Origin: Candidatus Acidiferrum typicum | GTDB taxonomy: Bacteria; Acidobacteriota; Terriglobia; Acidiferrales; UBA7541 | Assembly (NCBI GenBank): GCA_025463055.1 | Contig: JAOAPV010000038.1 | Coordinates: 62,001 to 126,000, forward strand | DNA length: 64,000 nt | Reading direction: 5' to 3' | Part shown: positions 1-8,049 of the stretch, piece by piece | Layout: every line of letters starts with the position of its first letter | Position numbering within the stretch: the first letter of the stretch is position 1 | Made by a program: the position numbers and the translations under genes | The notes under the pieces: model-generated | The model's input: the letters and a program-made list of their open reading frames with translations, nothing else | Database searches by the model: none | Told to the model about the DNA's origin: nothing

Positions 1-972
1 GCAATCAAAACCACCATTTACGAGCACCCCGAGTTCGCCACTTTTGTCACCGGTATGAATGCCAACTTTGCAGTCTGGCGCGACAAAAGTGCTACGACGC
101 TTAAAGCATTGCAACCGGGCTGCCACCCGAAGGAATGCGTCGCTCGCTTGTCCGAGGATTTACTCGCACACTATGCCGACAAGCCGCTAATCGACCCCTA
201 TGACATATATCAGCACCTTATGGACTACTGGTCGGAGACCATGCAGGACGATTGCTACATCATTTCAGCTGAGGGCTGGAAAGCGGGGACGCGCGTCCGC
301 GAGGTTGTGCAGTTCAAGAACAAGGACGGGAAACTGGTCTGGCCCGAGGGGCACGACTTCAAGAAAGGTAAGCGAAGGTTTAAAAGTGACTTGATACCTG
401 GGCCAATCCTGATCGGACGCTATTTTGCGCCCGACCTCGCATCCATCCAGGCGATCCAGCAAGAACTTGCGGCTATTGAGCGGCAAATCGATGAACAAAA
501 GGAGGAACAGGGCGGCGAGGGAGGCTTACTGGAGGAAGTCATCGATAGTGAAGGCGAAAAGCGTAAGGTCACAGCCAAGGCTGTAAAGATACGGCTCAAA
601 GAAATCGGGAAGGACGCCGAGTTTGCCGACGAGCGGGCCGCATTGGAGGATCATGACGCCTTGCTCGATAAGCAGTCGGACGCTAAGAGCCGCCTCAAGC
701 AGGCAGTTGCGGACTTGGATGGAAAGATGGAGGCCAAATACACCGCGCTCACCGAAGCCGAGATCCAGACATTGGTGGTGAATGACAAGTGGCTCGCAGC
801 GCTGGACGCCGCCATACAGAGCGAAATGCACCGGATGAGCCAGATACTAACCCAGCGCGTGAAGGAGCTAGCCGACCGTTATGAAACCCCACTGCCACGG
901 ATGGTCAACCATCTGGCTGATCTAGCGAATAAAGTGAACGGACATCTCAAACGGATGGGCTTCGCATCGTGA
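1..972 (+). CDS. hsdM: Type I restriction-modification DNA methyltransferase subunit HsdM, C-terminal part (partial at window edge)
   Basis: The frame is open from base 1, so this is the 3' end of a longer gene whose N-terminus, including the SAM-binding and catalytic motifs, lies outside the window. The visible 323 residues match the helical C-terminal tail of HsdM: the stretch around KPLIDPYDIYQHLMDYW and the charged, coiled-coil-like region rich in Glu and Lys (about residues 150-260). In the family this tail contacts HsdS. The role is N6-adenine methylation of the host site in the M2S complex. The stop codon overlaps the GTG start of hsdS by 4 nt, which indicates translational coupling. 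The family call is secure from the tail and the neighbours; methylation specificity cannot be read. Confidence 0.9.
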   Translation, partial: AIKTTIYEHPEFATFVTGMNANFAVWRDKSATTLKALQPGCHPKECVARLSEDLLAHYADKPLIDPYDIYQHLMDYWSETMQDDCYIISAEGWKAGTRVREVVQFKNKDGKLVWPEGHDFKKGKRRFKSDLIPGPILIGRYFAPDLASIQAIQQELAAIERQIDEQKEEQGGEGGLLEEVIDSEGEKRKVTAKAVKIRLKEIGKDAEFADERAALEDHDALLDKQSDAKSRLKQAVADLDGKMEAKYTALTEAEIQTLVVNDKWLAALDAAIQSEMHRMSQILTQRVKELADRYETPLPRMVNHLADLANKVNGHLKRMGFAS

Positions 973-2270
973 TCTCGAAGTCGGCACAAGTTACTGAGGC
1001 AGAATATCCTTTGGCTGAAGCTGTTGTTCCGAAAGGCTACAAACAGACTGAGGTGGGACTTCTCCCAGAAGATTGGCAGGTCAAACTTCTGCCAGATGTG
1101 TGCCGCTTTCGCGGAGGGAAAGCGCATGAGCAATACATTTCCGATTCAGGGCGGTTTGTTTGTGTGAACTCGAAGTTTATTTCGACCAATGGTGCAGTTC
1201 GCAAATATTCGACAGCGAACTTCTGTTGTGCCAAGCGTGGTGACGTCTTGATGGTTATGAGCGATCTGCCCAATGGTCAGGCGCTCGCCAAAGCTTATTT
1301 GGTCGATCAGGATGACTTGTATGCAGTCAACCAGCGAGTTTGTGCTCTCACGCCGTACGGCCATTGTTCAAACTATCTCTTCTACGCCCTGAACCGGAAC
1401 CGCTATTTTTTGAAATTTGATGACGGGGTGAATCAGACGCATCTTCTAAATCCTGTTTTTCAGAAATGTCCTGTCCCCGTCCCTCCCACGAAAGCCGAGC
1501 AAGAAGCGATCGCCGAAGCGCTCTCCGATGCGGATGCGCTGATTGAGTCGCTGCAGCACCTCATCGCCAAAAAGTGCCAGATCAAACAAGGCACCATGCA
1601 GGAATTGCTCACCGCAAAGAACCGTTTGTCGGGATTTAGTAGCGAGTGGGAGGTGAAATCCCTCGACGACTTGTTCTGTTTCAGCGGCGGCCTCTCGGCG
1701 TCGCGTGACCAGCTTTCTTCAAACGGCTATTGCTATCTGCACTACGGTGACATTCATACGTCAAAGAAGCCATTTATAGACGTTCGATCCGAGTATTGGG
1801 ACATCCCGAAACTCGATGTTCCCCTGAAGCAAGTTTCTCGGGCCTCACTCCTGGACGACGGTGATGTGGTCTTTGTGGATGCTTCGGAAGACGACGAAGG
1901 CACGAGCAAGCACGTGGTTATCGTCAATACGGACAGAATTCCGTTCATCTCGGGCCTGCATACTATCGTCGCCAAGAGTAAGACAAACGCACTGTCGCAT
2001 GAGTATCAGCGATATTGTTTCCAAACACCTGCCGTAAAAGGTCAGTTTCGCTTCTATGCTGTAGGAACTAAAGTCTCTGGAATCAGCAAGACCAATATTG
2101 CCAAGGTTACACTCCTAGTGCCACCACTACACGAACAAATAGCCATCGCTTCCATCCTCTCGGACATGGACGCAGAGATTGTTGTGCTGGAGGCGAAACT
2201 CACAAAGACCCAACAGGTCAAGCAGGGCATGATGCATGAACTCCTCACCGGAAGGGTCCGATTGGTGTGA
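969..2270 (+). CDS. hsdS: Type I restriction-modification specificity subunit HsdS
   Basis: This protein of 433 residues has the two-fold layout of HsdS. TRD1 is at about residues 20-165, a conserved helical spacer at about 170-215 (EQEAIAEALSDADALIES), TRD2 at about 225-375, and a second helical repeat at the C-terminus (EQIAIASILSDMDAEI, then a KQGMMHELLTG tail echoing KQGTMQELLT in the first spacer). It selects the bipartite target of the M2S and R2M2S complexes. The GTG start overlaps hsdM by 4 nt, and its own stop overlaps the GTG of the next gene, so the operon is tightly coupled. The TRDs are the usual variable part, so the recognised sequence cannot be inferred here. Confidence 0.93.
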   Translation: MISKSAQVTEAEYPLAEAVVPKGYKQTEVGLLPEDWQVKLLPDVCRFRGGKAHEQYISDSGRFVCVNSKFISTNGAVRKYSTANFCCAKRGDVLMVMSDLPNGQALAKAYLVDQDDLYAVNQRVCALTPYGHCSNYLFYALNRNRYFLKFDDGVNQTHLLNPVFQKCPVPVPPTKAEQEAIAEALSDADALIESLQHLIAKKCQIKQGTMQELLTAKNRLSGFSSEWEVKSLDDLFCFSGGLSASRDQLSSNGYCYLHYGDIHTSKKPFIDVRSEYWDIPKLDVPLKQVSRASLLDDGDVVFVDASEDDEGTSKHVVIVNTDRIPFISGLHTIVAKSKTNALSHEYQRYCFQTPAVKGQFRFYAVGTKVSGISKTNIAKVTLLVPPLHEQIAIASILSDMDAEIVVLEAKLTKTQQVKQGMMHELLTGRVRLV

Positions 2271-3199
2271 AGTCTGTGAAAAACTACTACCGAGTCATGT
2301 TGGGACGGAAGAGCATTCATGCAGCGGAATGCTTCGCTGGGAACTTCATCGGCACAGACTTTGGCATTCACCAAGACTTGACGAAAAAGCTACCGGAGGA
2401 ATGGCGAGCCTTCAATCAGGAGTTCATTCCCATTTACCTCGCAAGGTATCCCGACAAAACGAAAATTGGCGCTGGACTGGCATGTGGAGCGCTGTGGACA
2501 GTCTCAAAAGGCATCAAAAAGGGCGACATTGTGCTCTGCCCGGATGGCTCTGGAAAATATCGAGTAGGCGAAGTCACCGGCGATTACACCTATGAGCCTG
2601 GCAAGATTCTTTTCCATCGCCGTCCTGTTCAATGGCTGAGTGTCAGCATCGACCGTGACACTATGAGCGAGGCGTTGAAAAATTCTGCGGGTTCAATTGG
2701 CACCGTTAGCGACATCTCGCGCTACCGCGAAGAAATTGAAAAACTGATTGGTGGTGTTTCGGCACCCAAGCTCATATCCACCGATGAAACGGTTGAAGAC
2801 CCATCAGCTTTTGCGATGGAGGAGCACCTTGAACATTTCCTGGTAAAGAACTGGACGCAAACCGAATTGGGCAAAGAATATGACATTTACGAAGAAGACG
2901 GCGAGAAAGCCCTGCAATATCAGACCGATACTGGACCGCTAGATATTCTTGCGATCAGCAAAGATAAGAAGCGCCTATTGGTTGTGGAATTGAAAAAAGG
3001 GCGAGCAAGCGATGCAGTCGTCGGGCAGACGCTACGTTATATGAGCTTCGTGCAAGAGATACTGGCCGAGAATGACCAGGCCGTCCACGGAATCATCATC
3101 GCTCTCGAAGACGACCAAAGAATCCGTCGGGCGCTGGCAATGGTGTCGAACGTCCGGTTCTGTCGCTACCAAGTCAACTTCAAACTGATTGGGGCTTAA
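2267..3199 (+). CDS. PD-(D/E)XK nuclease with N-terminal EVE/PUA-like domain, embedded in the type I R-M operon
   Basis: This protein of 310 residues sits between hsdS and hsdR. The C-terminal half carries a restriction-type nuclease core: Asp226 in GPLDILAIS, then Glu241-x-Lys243 in VVELKKG, followed by a conserved QTLRYM helix, as in NucS/DUF91 and Mrr-like enzymes. The N-terminal half (about residues 75-130) has a GDIVLCPDGSGKYRVGEVTG segment resembling the small EVE/PUA-like domains that bind modified bases in Mrr-type modification-dependent nucleases. The GTG start overlaps hsdS, and the stop abuts the ATG of hsdR. It could be a modification-dependent (type IV-like) nuclease or an accessory nuclease of the complex. 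The nuclease fold is well supported; the reader-domain assignment is inference. Confidence 0.75.
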   Translation: MKSVKNYYRVMLGRKSIHAAECFAGNFIGTDFGIHQDLTKKLPEEWRAFNQEFIPIYLARYPDKTKIGAGLACGALWTVSKGIKKGDIVLCPDGSGKYRVGEVTGDYTYEPGKILFHRRPVQWLSVSIDRDTMSEALKNSAGSIGTVSDISRYREEIEKLIGGVSAPKLISTDETVEDPSAFAMEEHLEHFLVKNWTQTELGKEYDIYEEDGEKALQYQTDTGPLDILAISKDKKRLLVVELKKGRASDAVVGQTLRYMSFVQEILAENDQAVHGIIIALEDDQRIRRALAMVSNVRFCRYQVNFKLIGA

Positions 3200-6100
3200 A
3201 TGAACGGCGTCGGCAACCCTGAACGTTCTACACAAAACCGCGTCATCGGCCTTTTCCGCGACGAACTCAACTATCGCTATCTCGGCGACTGGACCTACCG
3301 CGACGGCAACAGAAATATCGAGGAGGGGTTGCTCTCAGCGTGGCTGACAAAGAACGGCTACACCCTAGCCCAGATCAGTGCCGCGCTCCACAAGCTGCGC
3401 TCCGAAGCGGATAACCACAACCGCACGCTCTACGGCAACAATGAGGCCGTCTACGTGCTTCTGCGCTACGGCGTGCCCGTGAAGATTGAGGCGGGCAAAG
3501 TCACCGAGACGGTTCATCTCATCAATTGGAACGAGCCGGAGCAAAACGATTTCGCAATCGCCGAAGAGGTCACGCTCAATGGCAACCACGACCGGAGGCC
3601 GGACCTAGTCTTGTACGTGAACGGTATTGCCATCGGCATTTTGGAATTGAAAAACAGCCGCGTGACCATCGGCGACGGCATCCGGCAGAACCTCTCCAAC
3701 CAACAGCCGGAGTTTAATGCTTGGTTCTTCAGCACAGTGCAGTTCGTTTTTGCCGGTAATGACTCCGAGGGCCTGCAGTACGGCACTATCGGCACCGAAG
3801 AAAAGTATTTTCTCAAATGGAAGGAAGACGAGCAGGACGACAGCCGCTTCAAACTCGACAAGTATCTGCTCAAAATTTGCGAAAAGCATCGGCTCATCGA
3901 GCTCATGCACGATTTTGTGCTCTTCGACGGCGGCAACAAGAAATTGCCGCGCGTACACCAGTATTTCGGAGTCAAGAAAGCTCAGGAGCATGTGCGCGAG
4001 CGCAAGGGCGGGATCATCTGGCACACGCAGGGGAGCGGCAAAAGCATTGTCATGGTGCTCCTGGCCAAGTGGATTTTGGAAAACAATCCGCATGCCCGAG
4101 TCGCCATCATCACCGACCGCGACGAGCTGGATAAGCAGATCGCCGGCGTGCTCAAATCGGCGGACGTCGTCTCCGATACCGATGCAGCCAAGGTCCGCGC
4201 GACAAGCGGACGTGATCTTATGACGAAGCTCGGACAGGCCACCCCTCGCCTGCTCTGTTCGCTCGTGCACAAGTTCGGCCGGAACGACGTGGACGACTTC
4301 GACGCCTTTATCAAAGAGCTGGAATCGCAGCCCAGCAAAACGGTGGGCGAGATATTTGTGTTCGTGGATGAATGCCACCGCACTCAGAGCGGCAAACTAC
4401 ACCGCGTGATGAAAGCGATGATGCCAAACGCCGTGTTCATCGGTTTCACCGGGACGCCCCTGCTCAAGAGAGACCGGCAGACCAGCCTCGAAGTGTTCGG
4501 CGGTTACATTCATACATACAAATTCAGTGAAGCCGTTGAGGACGAAGTCGTTCTCGACCTTGTTTACGAGGCGCGCGACATTGACCAGCGACTCGGTTCC
4601 GAGGACAAGATCGATGCGTGGTTTGAAGCAAAAACAAGAGCTCTCAACGACTGGCAGAAGGACGAGTTGAAGAAGAAATGGGGCACGATGCAGAACGTGC
4701 TCAGCTCCAAGGTCCGCATGGACCGCGTCGTCGCGGACATCATCTTCGATTTCAGCGTCAAGCCGCGCCTGTCCAGCGAGCGCGGCAACGCCATCCTCGT
4801 GGCCTCGAGCATCTACGAAGCCTGCAAATACTTTACGCTCCTCCAAAAAACGCCGTTCAGGGGTAAATGCGCAGTCATCACCTCCTACAATCCTCTGACG
4901 AAAGACGTAACCCAGGAGGAAACCGGAGCGAACACCGAGACCGACAAGCAGTTCATCTACAACACCTATAACGAGCTGCTTAAGGACGTGGAAGCCAAGC
5001 CGGGCATGACCAAGACGGAAACGTACGAAGACCGCGCCAAGGCTCTTTTTATTTCGGAACCTGCCAACATGAAGTTGCTGGTGGTCGTGGACAAGCTCCT
5101 TACGGGCTTCGACGCTCCTCCCTGCACTTATCTGTACATAGACAAATCAATGCAGGACCACGGTCTGTTTCAAGCCATCTGCCGCGTTAACCGACTCGAC
5201 GGCGAAGACAAGGATTTTGGCTACATCGTCGATTACAAGGACCTCTTCAAGAAGGTTGAGAACGCGATTTCGGTCTACACCTCAGAGCTCGACCATAGCG
5301 CGGGCGGTCCCGATCCCGAAGTTTTGCTGAAAGATCGCCTGAAAAAAGGCAAAGAACGCCTCGACCAGGCGCTTGAGTCGCTCGTATTGCTGTGCGAGCC
5401 CGTCGAAGCGCCCAAGGGCGAGTTGGAGCACATTCATTATTTCTGCGGTAACACGGAGATTCCATCCGACCTGGAGGAACGCGAGCCGCAACGGGCCGCG
5501 CTTTACAAGAGCACCGCGTCTCTCGTCCGCGCCTACGCCAACATTGCCGACGAGCTGGAACCGGCAGGTTACAACGCGGCGGAAATCACACGCATCAAAA
5601 CGCAACTCAAACATTTTGTGGACTTGCGCGACGTGATTCGCAAAGCCAGCGGCGAGACGCTCGACCTCAAGGCATACGAAGCTGACATGCGCCATCTGCT
5701 AGACACATATATCGAAGCCGATGAGCCGCGCAAAATATCTCCGTTCGACAATATGGGACTACTGGAGCTAATCGTTAAGACCGGAATCGCGAATGCCGTC
5801 GCGACCCAGCTCGGCGGCTTGAAGGGCGACAAGAACGCCATCGCAGAAACCATCGAGAACAATGTCCGCCGCAAGATCATCAAGGACCACTTGAGCGACC
5901 CTGCCTATTACGAAAAAATGTCTGCACTGCTCGACGAAGTCATCGCGGCGCGGAAAGCCAGGGCCATCGATTACGAGGAATACCTGAAGCGGATTGCAGA
6001 GTTGTCTAGGAGAGTTCAGGCCGGTTACTCGGATGAGACACCAGAGAAACTGGATACACCTGGCAAAAGGGCCCTTTGGAACAACCTCGGTCAAGACGAA

Positions 6101-6268
6101 GCACTGGCACTGAAGATCGACGCGGTCGTGCGGCAAGTGCGCCCCGATGGCTGGAGAGGTGTTTCGCCTCGCGAGCAGACTATCAAGGCAGGCTTGTATA
6201 GCGTTTTGCAGGACGTCGCCGAGGTCGAACGCCTCTTCTTGGTCATCAAAGCACAACGGGAATACTGA
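3200..6268 (+). CDS. hsdR: Type I restriction endonuclease subunit HsdR
   Basis: At 1022 residues it has the normal length and order for HsdR. The N-terminal nuclease has Asp135 and Glu149-Leu-Lys151 (ILELKNS). The SF2 translocase follows, with Walker A TQGSGKS (Lys281), the DECH box at 390-393, and GFTGTPL shortly after. A long helical C-terminus binds the methylase. It translocates DNA with ATP and cuts unmethylated DNA at a distance. The ATG directly follows the TAA of the nuclease gene with no spacer, so expression is coupled. All catalytic residues that can be checked are present, so the system looks intact. It resembles the EcoR124-type HsdR group. Confidence 0.95.
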   Translation: MNGVGNPERSTQNRVIGLFRDELNYRYLGDWTYRDGNRNIEEGLLSAWLTKNGYTLAQISAALHKLRSEADNHNRTLYGNNEAVYVLLRYGVPVKIEAGKVTETVHLINWNEPEQNDFAIAEEVTLNGNHDRRPDLVLYVNGIAIGILELKNSRVTIGDGIRQNLSNQQPEFNAWFFSTVQFVFAGNDSEGLQYGTIGTEEKYFLKWKEDEQDDSRFKLDKYLLKICEKHRLIELMHDFVLFDGGNKKLPRVHQYFGVKKAQEHVRERKGGIIWHTQGSGKSIVMVLLAKWILENNPHARVAIITDRDELDKQIAGVLKSADVVSDTDAAKVRATSGRDLMTKLGQATPRLLCSLVHKFGRNDVDDFDAFIKELESQPSKTVGEIFVFVDECHRTQSGKLHRVMKAMMPNAVFIGFTGTPLLKRDRQTSLEVFGGYIHTYKFSEAVEDEVVLDLVYEARDIDQRLGSEDKIDAWFEAKTRALNDWQKDELKKKWGTMQNVLSSKVRMDRVVADIIFDFSVKPRLSSERGNAILVASSIYEACKYFTLLQKTPFRGKCAVITSYNPLTKDVTQEETGANTETDKQFIYNTYNELLKDVEAKPGMTKTETYEDRAKALFISEPANMKLLVVVDKLLTGFDAPPCTYLYIDKSMQDHGLFQAICRVNRLDGEDKDFGYIVDYKDLFKKVENAISVYTSELDHSAGGPDPEVLLKDRLKKGKERLDQALESLVLLCEPVEAPKGELEHIHYFCGNTEIPSDLEEREPQRAALYKSTASLVRAYANIADELEPAGYNAAEITRIKTQLKHFVDLRDVIRKASGETLDLKAYEADMRHLLDTYIEADEPRKISPFDNMGLLELIVKTGIANAVATQLGGLKGDKNAIAETIENNVRRKIIKDHLSDPAYYEKMSALLDEVIAARKARAIDYEEYLKRIAELSRRVQAGYSDETPEKLDTPGKRALWNNLGQDEALALKIDAVVRQVRPDGWRGVSPREQTIKAGLYSVLQDVAEVERLFLVIKAQREY

Positions 6269-6984
6269 TGCTAGCGCAGCTCAATCTTGGGGAGATTTCA
6301 GTAGATGTGGTGTTCAAGGACATCAAGAACATCCATCTTAGTGTTTATCCCCCCACTGGGCGCGTACGCATCTCAGCACCAGAGCGGATGAAACTCGACA
6401 CCATCCGCATCTTTGCAATCTCGAAACTGGACTGGATCAAACGCCAACAGACAAAGCTGCGGGGGCAAGAACGCGAGACTCCAAGGGAATATCTGGACCG
6501 GGAGAGCCACTACCTCTGGGGCAGACGCTACCTCCTTCGGGTAGTTGAGGTGGACGCTGCAGCTGGAGTGGAGCTAGCTCCTCGCACGATGATCTTAAAA
6601 GTTCGTCCGCAAGCAAATGAAGCGAAGAAGGCGGTTATTGTCGCCGAATTTTATCGTGAACAAATTAGAGCAGCAGTTCCCTCTCTTGTTGCGAAATGGA
6701 CGGCGCTTATGGGCGTCACGCTCCATCGGCTTTACGTACGGCAGATGAAAACAAAATGGGGAAGCTGCAATCCTCGCTCACGCGCCATTCGTCTTAACAC
6801 CGAGCTGGCGAAAAAACCGAAGCATTGCCTTGAGTACATTCTAGTCCATGAGTTGGTTCACTTTCTTGAGCCTCGTCATGGCGACAGGTTTGTAAGCTTC
6901 ATGGATAAGTTCATGCCCCAGTGGCGTCACTACCGCGAGGAATTGAATAGGTATCCGCTTGGTCATGAAAGCTGGAAATACTGA
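6268..6984 (+). CDS. YgjP-like (DUF45/WLM) zinc metallopeptidase of the R-M operon
   Basis: This protein of 238 residues has the YgjP signature: a basic MKTKWGSCNPR segment followed by HELVH (His194, Glu195, His198) and a third ligand His204 in EPRHG. These are gluzincin-type zinc ligands. The start ATG overlaps the hsdR stop by one base (TGATG), so it is the last gene of the type I R-M operon. YgjP-type genes are frequent neighbours of hsdR, but their substrate is unknown; trimming or turnover of an R-M subunit is a guess. The operon ends here, because the next gene is convergent 39 bp away. Confidence 0.85.
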   Translation: MLAQLNLGEISVDVVFKDIKNIHLSVYPPTGRVRISAPERMKLDTIRIFAISKLDWIKRQQTKLRGQERETPREYLDRESHYLWGRRYLLRVVEVDAAAGVELAPRTMILKVRPQANEAKKAVIVAEFYREQIRAAVPSLVAKWTALMGVTLHRLYVRQMKTKWGSCNPRSRAIRLNTELAKKPKHCLEYILVHELVHFLEPRHGDRFVSFMDKFMPQWRHYREELNRYPLGHESWKY

Positions 6985-7023
6985 CGCTTTCGGGCAAGTA
7001 AAACAATCGGTCCGCTTTAACGC

Positions 7024-7878
7024 TTAATCGAACAGCGATGCCTTGCGTCGTATACGCTGCGGCCTTGCAATCTCCGGAAGTCCCTTCGCCTGCCACAACT
7101 GTTGAAACTGTTTGATCGTCGCCGGAGCGTGACCCGCATAGTGGTTGTTGGCATAGGCGAACACAATCACACCGCACCTCCTCATCTGATAGCAAAAATC
7201 GACCCAACCGCTGAGTTCAGCGCTGCGATCTACAACAACCTTGTCCCAGGTAGTTGTCTGCTCCTCGATAGTCTTGCGATCACCGAGCCACCGGATGTAC
7301 GTCCAGTCCGCAGTAATCGGGTCAAATGTCAGTTCTGCCGGCCTTGGCATGAATGATCGGTCCTGAAGAACGAGAGCAATCCTGTGATCTCGAAGCGGGT
7401 CCGCAAATTCTGCCTTCAGCCAATCCCGATTGCGCATCTCAAGTGCAATCTTTTGAGAGTTGGGCAACTTTGCAAGGAACGGAACGAGCCTATCTAGGAA
7501 TTGATGTCGGTCGCGAAAAACACTCCGATTGAAAAAAGGAAATTGAAAAACAATTGGACCAAGCTTCGGCCCGAGGATACTCATCGTGTCCAGGAACTCC
7601 TTCAGGTCCACATCGCAATCGGCCAGGACTTTGTCGTGCGTGATGACTTGCGGAACTTTCACAGAGAATATGAATCCTTCCGGTGTTCGAGCGCCCCAAT
7701 TGTTGACCGTACGAGCTGAGGGACAACCATAAAACGTTGCATCCACTTCGACCGTATGGAAGTGTTCCGCGTAAAAAGCCAGGTAATCAGCGGATCTCAT
7801 TCCTTTTGGATAGAACACGCCGTCCCAACCTGAGGCTGTGAACGATGAGGTCCCCAGCAGGATAGGCGGATGGTTCAT
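7024..7878 (-). CDS. DUF72 (YecE-like) family protein
   Basis: This protein of 284 residues, counted from the preferred ATG at 7878, starts as the family does, with ILLGTSSFTASGW. An upstream in-frame start at 7956 would add 26 residues with no family similarity. Typical DUF72 landmarks follow in order: FYPKGM, the FHTVEVDATFY segment, GFIFSVKVP, the FQFPFF region, ALEMRNRDW and VFAYANNHYAGHAP near the end. The fold is a TIM barrel of unknown biochemical function. It is convergent with the R-M operon and divergent from the exported protein at 8050. Confidence 0.88.
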   Translation of the reverse strand: MNHPPILLGTSSFTASGWDGVFYPKGMRSADYLAFYAEHFHTVEVDATFYGCPSARTVNNWGARTPEGFIFSVKVPQVITHDKVLADCDVDLKEFLDTMSILGPKLGPIVFQFPFFNRSVFRDRHQFLDRLVPFLAKLPNSQKIALEMRNRDWLKAEFADPLRDHRIALVLQDRSFMPRPAELTFDPITADWTYIRWLGDRKTIEEQTTTWDKVVVDRSAELSGWVDFCYQMRRCGVIVFAYANNHYAGHAPATIKQFQQLWQAKGLPEIARPQRIRRKASLFD

Positions 7879-8049
7879 GTCGAGAGTATATCGAAGGCCC
7901 TGAACATCTTTGACACGAGGACTCAATACGGTAGTAGGGCAGTCAAATCGCAACAAAACAGCGATTATCTGAATTCAACAAAATTGAAAACGACTCCAAC
8001 TTAGCCATGTGTTACGCTGTGCGCTGCTACAGTCATAAGGACTTAACAA

